Positions 31,137-39,285 of a DNA stretch of 58,355 nucleotides are shown here, piece after piece. Each line of letters begins with the position of its first letter. Position 1 is the first letter of the stretch. Position numbers and translations under genes: made by a program. Source of the DNA: Pseudomonadota bacterium (GTDB taxonomy: Bacteria > Chloroflexota > UBA5177); NCBI GenBank assembly GCA_021324655.1, contig JAJPIP010000031.1:1-58355 (forward strand), read 5' to 3'. The notes beneath the pieces were generated by a model. That model worked only from the letters and a program-made list of their open reading frames with translations. It did no database searches and was not told the origin of the DNA.

Positions 31137-33425
31137 GTGATCTTTCAATCGCACAACGACAGACGCCGCGAGCGTGGCCAGGCCACGATCTTCATCGCGG
31201 TCATGGCTTCGGTTCTCTTGATGATGATGGGACTCGCCGTCGAGGGTGGACGGGTGCTGCTCGAATACCGTCACATGCAAGCGGCCGCGGATATGGCGGC
31301 GCTCGTCGGCGCTGAAGATTTGCCGAATGCCAGCCTGGCCCACACCGACGCCTGCCTGTACTCACAGAAGAACGGGTTCGACAACTGCGCATCCAGCGGC
31401 GCCTCCATCACGCAGGTGTGCGTGCCGCCGATCTCGAAGAGTCCCTTTTCGGGCTTCTCCTACGACAACTCAACGGTCACGTCGTGCGGGCAGAGTAATG
31501 CCAATTGGATAGAGGTTCAGATCAGCAAGACGCTGGCAATACCCATCTTCAACAAGTCTGTTACCCTCTTCGTCCACGCGATCGCCCGCAATAACCCGCC
31601 GACGGACCGTGACTACGCGCTTGCCATCCTGGACCCAACCGAGTGTCAGTCCCTTATCTTGAGCGGCGCGTCGAAGGGCGGTCTCTTGATCATCGGGCCG
31701 GCCATTATCAACTCGACGTGCAAAACCTCTATTCAGCAGAACGGAACCGCAACCAACCTGGCCTGCGACGGCGAGTGGGACAATGCCTCCACGGAGGCGA
31801 ATCCAGGCGTCGCGACCATGGACACCAACGGGAACACCGTCGCGCCTGTTTTCTCGGCGCCTGGCTGCTGGAACTCGACGAACGCCGGCAACGACAACCC
31901 GGCCGACTACAACTCCGGCGCGCAGCAGATCAAGGATCCATACGCCAGCACCTCATTACCGGATCCGACCAAGTCCACCTCGGTTCCTGCCCAATGGGCA
32001 TCGCTGCTGACGAGTAGCGCCTGCTCGCAGACCGACAGTTACGGGAACACGGATTCTTGCCAGCCCGAGGGTAGCGACAGCAACGCGTGGGTCTATGAGT
32101 GGGGCAAAGCATACAACAGTGCGGCTCGCGACGCCGGCGCGTGGATCCGCGCAAATGCGCTGCCGACTATGAACTCATGCTGTTACGAGCTGTTCCCCGG
32201 CCAGTACCCGGCCGGCATCCACACGAGCACTAACGGTGTCACATATCTGAATCCAGGCGTGTACACGGTTGAGCAGAGCTTCGACACGGGTGGCACGGGC
32301 GGCTCGAACTCCGGCGGCACGATATGCGTGTACGGAGCGCCGACGTGCGACATGTTCCTGTGTTCTGCAGGCTGCACAGTGCCGGGCACGAATCCGTCCG
32401 CCACGTGCGGGAGCGACGTCTTCGGGACCGACCCGACGTCGTCAAATTACAAGACCAACGCCGCAACCTGGTACTACTACTGCTCGCCGTGGGGTGAGTG
32501 GGACCAGGATCCGTGTTTGGGGGCGGGTTCGTCGTGCACCGGCACCTCCAGTCTTTCCGGACTCACTACCTGCACAAATCCCAGCTCGCCACCGTGCGCT
32601 CGCCCTGTCACGACCACGCCGCCCACCTTCACCGACGGGAAGACGCCTCTCAATGGCGTGACCTTCTACATGTACAACAGCTCCTCGAGTGGCAAGGGCG
32701 GCATGAGTTCGGTCGGCACTCAGGTCGGGCTCGCGTTCCCCAATGCGTGTCCCGGTAACGGAACGGCGACCGCGAACTCGGTGCCACTCAACCAGGGCAC
32801 AACCCCGCCTCTCACGTCGGGGAGCGCATCCGGTCAGTACAGCTACTCCAGCGCCAGCAGTTACACCGGCACCACGTCGGTGCCCGTATCGGACACCTGG
32901 GGCTCGAACAACGCGACCAAATCCTCCACCGGCAACAGTGGAGCGGGAGGCGTATATCCCGATGCCGATCTGTCGGTCGCCGAGGATACGGCCTGCACGA
33001 CGTTCTTTGAGGGCGCCGGTCAGGGGCTCACCACGCAGCCCAGCATCTGGACCGGCGAATTCTGCTGCAACGCGGCCGGCAACAACTATGGGCAGCATCT
33101 CCACTTCATGTTCGCCTCGCGAGATCCCAACTCGATCGTCAGTCTGGTCGGCAACGGGAGCCAGCAGTGGTGGGGAATCTTCTACAACCCCTGCAATCCC
33201 AACCAGACCTGGCCAAACTGTGCGCCGGGAACCGGATCAACGAAGGGCACCACTTTCTCCATGTCCGGCACATCCGGCGCCGGCACCGGTCCACCCCTGG
33301 TTATCGGTCAGATCATCGTCGACTCGGCCAACGTCGGCGGGTCATATACCGCGGCCGTCTTCTTCCGGCCCTGCACGCCCACCTCGTCGTGCAGCTCCGG
33401 ACCTGGAATCCACCTGGTGCAATGA
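31137..33425 (+). CDS. tadG: TadG-like pilus assembly protein, very large and Cys-rich
   Basis: This 762-residue protein begins with GTG at 31137, one base after the previous stop and behind AGGTGGAG. The N-terminal RERGQATIFIAVMASVLLMM and LLEYRHMQAAADMAALVGA are the TadG/Tad-domain signature, anchoring it by one helix. The remaining 700 or so residues are extracytoplasmic and rich in Ser, Thr, Gly and Asn, with about 35 cysteines. They include a repeated TFYMYNSSSSGKGGM-type region and GQYSYSSASSYTGTTS. It is larger than usual TadG proteins (about 300-550 residues). No VWA MIDAS motif is apparent. It could act as an adhesive tip or surface anchor of the pilus. Confidence 0.8.
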   Translation: MIFQSHNDRRRERGQATIFIAVMASVLLMMMGLAVEGGRVLLEYRHMQAAADMAALVGAEDLPNASLAHTDACLYSQKNGFDNCASSGASITQVCVPPISKSPFSGFSYDNSTVTSCGQSNANWIEVQISKTLAIPIFNKSVTLFVHAIARNNPPTDRDYALAILDPTECQSLILSGASKGGLLIIGPAIINSTCKTSIQQNGTATNLACDGEWDNASTEANPGVATMDTNGNTVAPVFSAPGCWNSTNAGNDNPADYNSGAQQIKDPYASTSLPDPTKSTSVPAQWASLLTSSACSQTDSYGNTDSCQPEGSDSNAWVYEWGKAYNSAARDAGAWIRANALPTMNSCCYELFPGQYPAGIHTSTNGVTYLNPGVYTVEQSFDTGGTGGSNSGGTICVYGAPTCDMFLCSAGCTVPGTNPSATCGSDVFGTDPTSSNYKTNAATWYYYCSPWGEWDQDPCLGAGSSCTGTSSLSGLTTCTNPSSPPCARPVTTTPPTFTDGKTPLNGVTFYMYNSSSSGKGGMSSVGTQVGLAFPNACPGNGTATANSVPLNQGTTPPLTSGSASGQYSYSSASSYTGTTSVPVSDTWGSNNATKSSTGNSGAGGVYPDADLSVAEDTACTTFFEGAGQGLTTQPSIWTGEFCCNAAGNNYGQHLHFMFASRDPNSIVSLVGNGSQQWWGIFYNPCNPNQTWPNCAPGTGSTKGTTFSMSGTSGAGTGPPLVIGQIIVDSANVGGSYTAAVFFRPCTPTSSCSSGPGIHLVQ

Positions 33426-33499
33426 GTGATGCACCGGAAAGGCTCCGAAGTCCCTTCCCCCAGCAGGTCCCGAGTCATCACTTCGTCAACTTACCCGAA

Positions 33500-33535
33500 A
33501 GAGGTCTTCACGGACGGAACAGACCTCTCTATAAT
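33500..33535 (+). promoter_or_regulatory. cpaB promoter overlapped by perfect inverted repeat
   Basis: The -35 TTCACG (33507-33512) and consensus -10 TATAAT (33530-33535) are 17 bases apart. A perfect inverted repeat, AGAGGTCT (33500-33507) and AGACCTCT (33521-33528) with a 13-base spacer, covers the -35 and reaches the -10. A protein bound there would block RNA polymerase, so this is a good candidate operator controlling the assembly-machine genes separately from the pilins. Confidence 0.6.
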
Positions 33536-33571
33536 GCCCGCATTAGCTAGTTCGACAGGAAAGAAAGTCTC

Positions 33572-34423
33572 ATGATTCAGCGTGGAAACAGCCGCCGTCT
33601 TATCATCGTCGGGGTCGGCGTCATCGTCGCCGTGATCATCATTGCGCTCGTCCTTTCTCTGCGGGGGAGCGGATCCGCCAACGCGCAGAACAAGCCGAGC
33701 GTGACCGTTCCGGTGCTCGTCGCCATTCAGACGATCCCGCAGGGGACCAACTTCCGAGCCGGTTCGACGCTGTCGACCTACTTCCAGGTGCGCCAGCTCC
33801 CGCCGACCGATGTGCCGGTCTTCGCGTACAGGAGCCTCAACGACGTCACCAACCTCATCAAGTCGACAGGATGCCAGCCCGCCTCCGCGCCCGGGTGCGC
33901 CGGCCAGGTAACGGCGGCGGAGACTATTTACGCGGGCGAGCCGGTCGTGAAGGGCATGCTTTCCTCTCTCGGCGCCTACCGCCTGTCGCAGACGCCGTCC
34001 TTCCAGATCCCGCCCGGCTACGTCGGTCTGTCGATCGACCTGAGCCCCGAGAACGATGCGCTGAACAGCATCGAGCAGGGTGACACCGTCGACCTCATTG
34101 CCAGCTATACGGGCAATGCCAAGAACTTCACCGCGCCGAACCAGACGCAGTACGTGATGGAAGACGTGAAGGTGATCGGCGTCGGCGGTCCGACCGCCAC
34201 GGCCGGCAGCGCCTCCAGCGTCGGCGGTGGGGAGTTGCTCCTCCTCATGCGGTACCAGCAGGCGCTCGTCATCCAGCACCTGAAGGACTTTGGCTGGACG
34301 ATCAGCGCGGTCCTGCGCTCCGCCAAAGAACCGGCCATCCCGAACTTCAAGACGATTCCGGTCACCGACAAGTGGCTGTTCGTCCGGAACAACGACCCCT
34401 TCAAGTTCAACCCCGGGTATTGA
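33572..34423 (+). CDS. cpaB: Flp pilus assembly protein CpaB/RcpC
   Basis: This 283-residue protein has one N-terminal membrane helix (RRLIIVGVGVIVAVIIIALV). An SAF-like domain follows (VTVPVLVAIQTIPQGTNFRA and later EPVVKGMLSSL), then the RcpC/CpaB C-terminal domain with IPPGYVGLSIDLSPENDALN and IEQGDTVDLIASY. CpaB is a periplasmic or extracytoplasmic scaffold of the Tad machine, normally contacting the secretin. It has an AGGAAAG ribosome-binding site. It begins a tight series with tadA, tadB and tadC. Confidence 0.9.
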   Translation: MIQRGNSRRLIIVGVGVIVAVIIIALVLSLRGSGSANAQNKPSVTVPVLVAIQTIPQGTNFRAGSTLSTYFQVRQLPPTDVPVFAYRSLNDVTNLIKSTGCQPASAPGCAGQVTAAETIYAGEPVVKGMLSSLGAYRLSQTPSFQIPPGYVGLSIDLSPENDALNSIEQGDTVDLIASYTGNAKNFTAPNQTQYVMEDVKVIGVGGPTATAGSASSVGGGELLLLMRYQQALVIQHLKDFGWTISAVLRSAKEPAIPNFKTIPVTDKWLFVRNNDPFKFNPGY

Positions 34424-34426
34424 GAT

Positions 34427-35866
34427 ATGGGACTACTTGACCGCATAGGCAACACCAACGCGCCGCCCGAACCGGCCCTCCAGCCGCTCGAGCCGGTGGC
34501 GCCTGAGCCGGAACCAAATGGACACTCCAGTCTGCTGCCGACCGTCCAGGAGGAGCAGTCGGTCGCCGTTCGGCGCTTCAACCTCGGGCAATCCCGCAAG
34601 GACCCCTTCCGCCACATCCGTGAGAAGGTGCAGGCCCAGCTGTTGCGCGAGTCGAATCGCTACCTGCGGCTGGACGACAAGGATGCCGTTCACTCGCAGA
34701 TCGTCGCGATGCTCGACGAGACGCTGGCGGCAGAGGGCATCCAGCCGGCGCGTGTCGACTACATGCGCATCCTCGACAGCATCACCAACGAGGTGCTCGG
34801 CTTCGGCCCCATTCAACCGCTGCTGGACGACGAGAGCGTCACCGAGGTCATGGTCAACGGCTATGACCAGGTCTTCGTGGAGCGGTTCGGCAAGCTGCAG
34901 GCGACCGATGTGTCGTTCGACGACGACTCGCACGTCATGCGCGTCATCGACAAGATCGTGGCGCCGCTGGGGCGGCGCGTCGACGAGGCGTCGCCGATGG
35001 TCGACGCGCGCCTTCCCGACGGCTCCCGTGTCAACGCGATCATCCCACCGCTGTCGCTCGTCGGTCCGGTGCTCACCGTGCGGCGCTTCCCGCGGCAGCC
35101 CCTCACCGTGGAGGATCTGATGCGACTCGGGTCCTTCACGCGCGACATGGCGGAGTTCATGGCGGCGGCCGTGAAGGCGCGCCTCAACGTGGTGGTCTCC
35201 GGAGGTACCGGTTCCGGCAAGACGACGCTACTGAACGTGCTCTCCTCCTTCATTCCCGACGACGACCGCATCGTGACGATCGAGGACGCCGCCGAATTGC
35301 AGCTCGTTCAGCCGCACGTGGTGACTCTCGAGGCCCGCCCCGCCAACATCGACGGACGCGGCGCCATCACGATTCGCGATCTCGTGCGCAACAGCCTGCG
35401 TATGCGTCCCGACCGCATCGTCGTCGGCGAGGTTCGTTCCGGCGAGGCGCTGGACATGCTCCAGGCCATGAATACCGGCCACGACGGCTCGCTGACCACG
35501 GCGCACGCCAACAGCCCGCGCGAGCTGCTGTCCCGTATTGAGACGATGGTGCTGATGGCGGGCATGGACCTGCCGATGCGAGCCATTCGCGAGCAGATGT
35601 CCAAAGCCATCCATCTCATCGTGCAGCAGGAGCGCCTGGAAGACGGTACCCGCAAGATCACGCACATTACCGAGATCCAGGGCATGGACGGCGACACGAT
35701 CATCCTCGAAGATATCTTCCGCTTCGATCAGACCGGCTTCGAGAACGGCAAGGTGCTCGGTAACTTCCGTGCCACCGGCGCTCGCCCGATGGCCTACGAC
35801 CAGATCGAGCGCATGGGCGTCCATCTGCCGCTCTCCATCTTCGGCCGCGTGCTCCTCAACGCCTGA
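34427..35866 (+). CDS. tadA: Tad pilus assembly ATPase TadA/CpaF
   Basis: This 479-residue hexameric secretion ATPase powers pilus extension from the cytosol. It has Walker A VVSGGTGSGKTTLLNVLSSF, an Asp box near DDRIVTIEDAAELQL, a Walker B region (MRPDRIVVGEVRSGEALD) and a His box (GHDGSLTTAHANSPREL). The N-terminal 130 residues carry the usual LLDDESVTEVMVNGYDQVFV. It starts three bases after cpaB. The C-terminal VLGNFRATGARPMAYDQIER is typical of CpaF. Confidence 0.95.
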   Translation: MGLLDRIGNTNAPPEPALQPLEPVAPEPEPNGHSSLLPTVQEEQSVAVRRFNLGQSRKDPFRHIREKVQAQLLRESNRYLRLDDKDAVHSQIVAMLDETLAAEGIQPARVDYMRILDSITNEVLGFGPIQPLLDDESVTEVMVNGYDQVFVERFGKLQATDVSFDDDSHVMRVIDKIVAPLGRRVDEASPMVDARLPDGSRVNAIIPPLSLVGPVLTVRRFPRQPLTVEDLMRLGSFTRDMAEFMAAAVKARLNVVVSGGTGSGKTTLLNVLSSFIPDDDRIVTIEDAAELQLVQPHVVTLEARPANIDGRGAITIRDLVRNSLRMRPDRIVVGEVRSGEALDMLQAMNTGHDGSLTTAHANSPRELLSRIETMVLMAGMDLPMRAIREQMSKAIHLIVQQERLEDGTRKITHITEIQGMDGDTIILEDIFRFDQTGFENGKVLGNFRATGARPMAYDQIERMGVHLPLSIFGRVLLNA

Positions 35867-35878
35867 GCAGGAACTGCC

Positions 35879-36868
35879 ATGCTGATTCTCGTCATCCTTC
35901 TCATCATGATCGGCCTCGGGGTCGCCTACACCCTGCGCAGCGCGCTGGGCGGCAACCCGATGCTCATCAGTACGCGCATGGGGCGGTACGGACTGATCAT
36001 CCCGGCCGACGGCGACGCCACAGGTTCGGCCGCCGTTGCCGTCAGCACCATCGTGGCCCCCGACCGGCCCCGCCAGCAGCATGGTGCCGTCAGCCAACAA
36101 CTGGAAAGGGTGGTCGGCAACACCGGCTTCGCCAAGAAGATCCAGAGGCGGCTGGACCGCGCCCAGTTGAAGTTCACCGCGGCCGAGTGGCTGGCGATGT
36201 GCTTCGCCGTCTTTGTCGTGGCGGTTGCCATCGGTCTCTTCATCAGGGGCGGCCTGGGCGCCCTTGTCGGTGGCGTGGCCGGCCTCGTCGTGCCATGGGT
36301 CTACCTCAAGCGGCGCATCACCCGGCGCGGTCGCCGCTTTCTGGAACAATTGGCCGACGCCACCCAGATGATGGGAAACAGCATGCGCTCCGGCTTCAGC
36401 ATTCTGCAGGCGATGGAGTTGGTTGCCAACGAATCGGCGCCTCCGGTCTGTGAGGAGTTTGAGCGTGTCGTCACCGAGGTCAAGCTCGGCCTCCCCATCG
36501 AGCTGGCGCTGGACCATATGCTGGAGCGGATGCCGAGCGAGGATCTCGGACTACTGGTTGTCGCCATTTCGGTGCAGCGCCAGATCGGCGGTAATCTGGC
36601 CGAAATCCTGAACATCATCTCCAAGACGATCCGTGACCGCGTCCGGTTCGCCCGCGACCTCCGCACCCTGACGGCCCAGGCGCGCATCTCCTCGTACATC
36701 ATTACCGGGCTGCCGGTCGCCGTCGGCGTCGCCATCAACTTTCTCGATCGCTCTTACGAGCAGATGCTGTACACCACCCTGCTCGGCAACTTCATGCTGG
36801 GCGCGGCCGTCATCATGCTCGCCCTGGGCTTTTTCTTCCTGAGCCGTATCGCCAACATCGAGGTGTAG
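35879..36868 (+). CDS. tadB: Tad inner-membrane platform protein TadB
   Basis: This 329-residue T2SS-F-domain protein has an N-terminal membrane helix, a pair of helices near residues 100-145 (LAMCFAVFVVAVAIGLFI), the cytosolic core (FLEQLADATQMMGNSMRSGF) and two C-terminal helices. It continues with EEFERVVTEVKLGLPIELAL. TadB pairs with TadC to form the base of the Tad machine, driven by TadA. It is 12 bases after tadA and three bases before tadC. Confidence 0.93.
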   Translation: MLILVILLIMIGLGVAYTLRSALGGNPMLISTRMGRYGLIIPADGDATGSAAVAVSTIVAPDRPRQQHGAVSQQLERVVGNTGFAKKIQRRLDRAQLKFTAAEWLAMCFAVFVVAVAIGLFIRGGLGALVGGVAGLVVPWVYLKRRITRRGRRFLEQLADATQMMGNSMRSGFSILQAMELVANESAPPVCEEFERVVTEVKLGLPIELALDHMLERMPSEDLGLLVVAISVQRQIGGNLAEILNIISKTIRDRVRFARDLRTLTAQARISSYIITGLPVAVGVAINFLDRSYEQMLYTTLLGNFMLGAAVIMLALGFFFLSRIANIEV

Positions 36869-36871
36869 CGC

Positions 36872-37783
36872 ATGGTCTTTATCATCTTCGGCATCATCAT
36901 CGGACTGGGGCTCGTCGTCTACGGCTCGATCGGTGTTCGCCAGTTCGAAGAAGGGATGGCGACCCGCCTCTCACGCTACAACCTGCGCACCGCCAGCTCG
37001 CTCACCGAGCTCGAGCTGCAGATTCCGCGGAGTGAGCGCATCCTCGGTCCGGCACGGCGGTCCATCGCCCGCCGCGTGCGCCAGGTAACGCCGAACGGCA
37101 CCATCGAGAACGTGCAGGTCAAGCTCCTGCAGGCCGGGAACCCCAAGGACATGACCGTCCAGGATTTCCTCGGCATCAAGGGCATGGCCGCGATCGCTCT
37201 GGCAGTCGGCGCCTTCCTGTTTATGACTTTCCTCGTTCATCCCGACGTCGTCAAGTTCGTCTTGATCATCATCGGGGCGGGTGTTGCCGGGTTCTTCCTG
37301 CCGGATCTGTGGCTCCGTCAGATTCGCAAGAAGCGGCAGGAAGAGATTCAGAAGTTCATGGCCGATGCCATCGACCTTCTCGCCATCAGTGTGGAGGCCG
37401 GTCAGGGCTTCGACGGGGCTTTGCAGACGCTGTCGAGCCGCAAGCACAACGCCCTGACCGAAGAGTTCGACCGCTTCCGCCTCGAGACGCAAGCCGGCAA
37501 GGGCCGGCGCGACGCGCTGCGGGACCTCGCCGACCGGACCGGCGTCGAAGATCTCAACACCTTCGTCGCCGCCCTGATCCAGGCCGACCAGCTCGGCATC
37601 GGTATCTCGCACGTCTTGAAGACGCAGGCCGAAGAGCTGCGCATCAAGCGACGTCAGCGCGCCGAGGAGAAGGCGCGTCAGGCCCCCATCAAGATGCTCT
37701 TCCCCCTCATCCTCCTCATGTTCCCCTCCCTGTTCATCGTGATCCTGGGACCGGCCGTCCCCACCCTGACGAACCTGCACTAG
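36872..37783 (+). CDS. tadC: Tad inner-membrane platform protein TadC
   Basis: This 303-residue T2SS-F-domain protein has RKKRQEEIQKFMADAIDLLA and SVEAGQGFDGALQTLS in the core, and EFDRFRLETQAGKGRRDALR, NTFVAALIQADQLGIGISHV in the second half. It ends with a hydrophobic helix (IKMLFPLILLMFPSLFIVIL). It is the partner of TadB. Two to three bases separate the two genes. Downstream, a short GGGGG/CCCCC hairpin (37783-37801) precedes cpaE. Confidence 0.93.
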   Translation: MVFIIFGIIIGLGLVVYGSIGVRQFEEGMATRLSRYNLRTASSLTELELQIPRSERILGPARRSIARRVRQVTPNGTIENVQVKLLQAGNPKDMTVQDFLGIKGMAAIALAVGAFLFMTFLVHPDVVKFVLIIIGAGVAGFFLPDLWLRQIRKKRQEEIQKFMADAIDLLAISVEAGQGFDGALQTLSSRKHNALTEEFDRFRLETQAGKGRRDALRDLADRTGVEDLNTFVAALIQADQLGIGISHVLKTQAEELRIKRRQRAEEKARQAPIKMLFPLILLMFPSLFIVILGPAVPTLTNLH

Positions 37784-37828
37784 GGGGTGCTACAATCCCC
37801 CTGATATTTCGCCCTTACGGAGAGCGCC

Positions 37829-39076
37829 GTGGACCAAACCATCCTGATCGTTGACGATAGCCGCGCGTACGCGGCGGAGCTCCGCGGCACTCTGGAGCAG
37901 CAGGGGTATCACGTCCTCAATGCGCTGCGTGCCGAAGAAGCGTATGACATGCTGCGCACCGATCGCGTCGACCTGATCATCGCCGAGGCCATTCTCGGCG
38001 GTGCCGACAACTTCGACTTTGTGCGCCGCATCCGCCAGACCCCCGACTGGCAGGATCTGCCGGTCATCATGCTGTCGGTCCGCGCCGGACCCGACGATTA
38101 CATGCTCGGCTTTGAGTCGGGCGTCAACGAGTATTTCGCCAAGCCGATTGAGAATGCCAAGTTGCTGGCCGTCATCCGCGGCCTTATCGCGCGGGCCGAG
38201 TCGGCCAGGCAGGGCCGGGCCCTGGCTGCCGCCTCTCAGATGCACATGCGGGCCGGCAAGGGCGAGATCGTCACCGTCTTCAGCTTGAAAGGCGGTGTCG
38301 GGACGTCCACCATCGCCGTCAATCTGGCCGTGGCGTTCAAGAAGCTGATGCCGAGCGCGCGCATCGGTCTCATCGACCTGTCGGTCGAGGAGGGGCTGGA
38401 CGCCCTGATGCTGGACATCGTGCCGACCTCCACCCTGCTCGATTGGGCACGGGAGGATGTGGGCTCGGCGACGCCGTATCTTCTCAACCAGTACTTCGTG
38501 CCGCATCCCTCCGGCATCAGCCTTCTGGCCGCGCCGCCGTCTCCGGAGGACGCCGAGATCGTCCGGCCGGAAGTGGTGCGCCGCACGCTGGAGCTGGCCC
38601 GTGAGGCGTTCGACTACATCGTCGTCGACACGGCATCCAGCTTTACCGAGACGAGTCTCATCGCCCTGGAAAGCGCGCAGTCAATCGTCCTGCCGGTGTC
38701 GCCCGACATGGCGTCGCTGAAGACCACCGTCGCGTCGGTCCGCATTCTCAAGGCGGTCCGCATCTCCGAGGACAAGTTCCGCTTCGTGCTGAACGAGATC
38801 CTGCCGCGTGCCGGACTGACCCGCGAGCAGGTGGAAGGCAGCGTACGCCACCCGGTGAGGGTCATTCCGCACGCCGGCCCGGCCTTCATCGAGGCCTCCA
38901 ACTCCGGCATGCCGCTGACCAGCATCGTCCCGCCGCCTGCCCCGGGCCGGGCCATCATGGATCTGGCCGCCACCATGTGCGAGCCGGAAGTGGTCGACGT
39001 CCCGCAAGGCAAGCAGGCGCCGGTCGAAGGTCTCCGCGACGTCGTGGGCCGTATCGGCCGTCTGCGCAGAACGTAA
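37829..39076 (+). CDS. cpaE: CpaE/TadZ-like pilus localisation ATPase with pseudo-receiver domain
   Basis: This 415-residue protein has a receiver-like domain (about 4-125) and a MinD/ParA-like ATPase domain (about 145-385). The ATPase has the deviant Walker A FSLKGGVGTSTIAVNLAVAF and FDYIVVDTASSFTE. In the receiver, the acidic pair DD (9-10), the Ser in VIMLSVRA and the Lys in FAKPIE are kept, but the phosphoacceptor Asp is replaced by Glu53 (DLIIAEAIL). It therefore cannot be phosphorylated normally and may be locked in an active-like form. TadZ/CpaE proteins recruit the Tad machine to its cell site. The start is GTG behind GGAG. Confidence 0.9.
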   Translation: MDQTILIVDDSRAYAAELRGTLEQQGYHVLNALRAEEAYDMLRTDRVDLIIAEAILGGADNFDFVRRIRQTPDWQDLPVIMLSVRAGPDDYMLGFESGVNEYFAKPIENAKLLAVIRGLIARAESARQGRALAAASQMHMRAGKGEIVTVFSLKGGVGTSTIAVNLAVAFKKLMPSARIGLIDLSVEEGLDALMLDIVPTSTLLDWAREDVGSATPYLLNQYFVPHPSGISLLAAPPSPEDAEIVRPEVVRRTLELAREAFDYIVVDTASSFTETSLIALESAQSIVLPVSPDMASLKTTVASVRILKAVRISEDKFRFVLNEILPRAGLTREQVEGSVRHPVRVIPHAGPAFIEASNSGMPLTSIVPPPAPGRAIMDLAATMCEPEVVDVPQGKQAPVEGLRDVVGRIGRLRRT

Positions 39077-39127
39077 CGCGCGCCGCGCGAGCACGCGCGG
39101 AACGGACACCAAGCCCTAGAGAAAAAG

Positions 39128-39172
39128 TAGGGTCATGACCCTATTGACACGTACATAGTGGTCAAGTAGCGT
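39128..39172 (+). promoter_or_regulatory. Promoter with adjacent 16-bp palindrome, upstream of S53 peptidase
   Basis: A perfect palindrome, TAGGGTCATGACCCTA (39128-39143), directly abuts a consensus -35 TTGACA (39144-39149). After exactly 17 bases a weak -10, TAGCGT (39167-39172), follows. The S53 peptidase start is 113 bases downstream. The palindrome suits a dimeric activator helping a poor -10. Confidence 0.5.
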
Positions 39173-39285
39173 GTATCCCGAGCGATCGGGGATGGGCGAA
39201 TGCATCCATGGGCTGTGCCCGGTTGCCTGTCTGGGGTTCCGGCCGGGAGATTCGGCCGGCGGTCTGCATCGATTAGGAGGAATCC

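Noticed and set aside
35228-36517. 429-codon open frame on the minus strand
   Set aside because: It is antisense to tadA and tadB, both of which are complete and recognisable.
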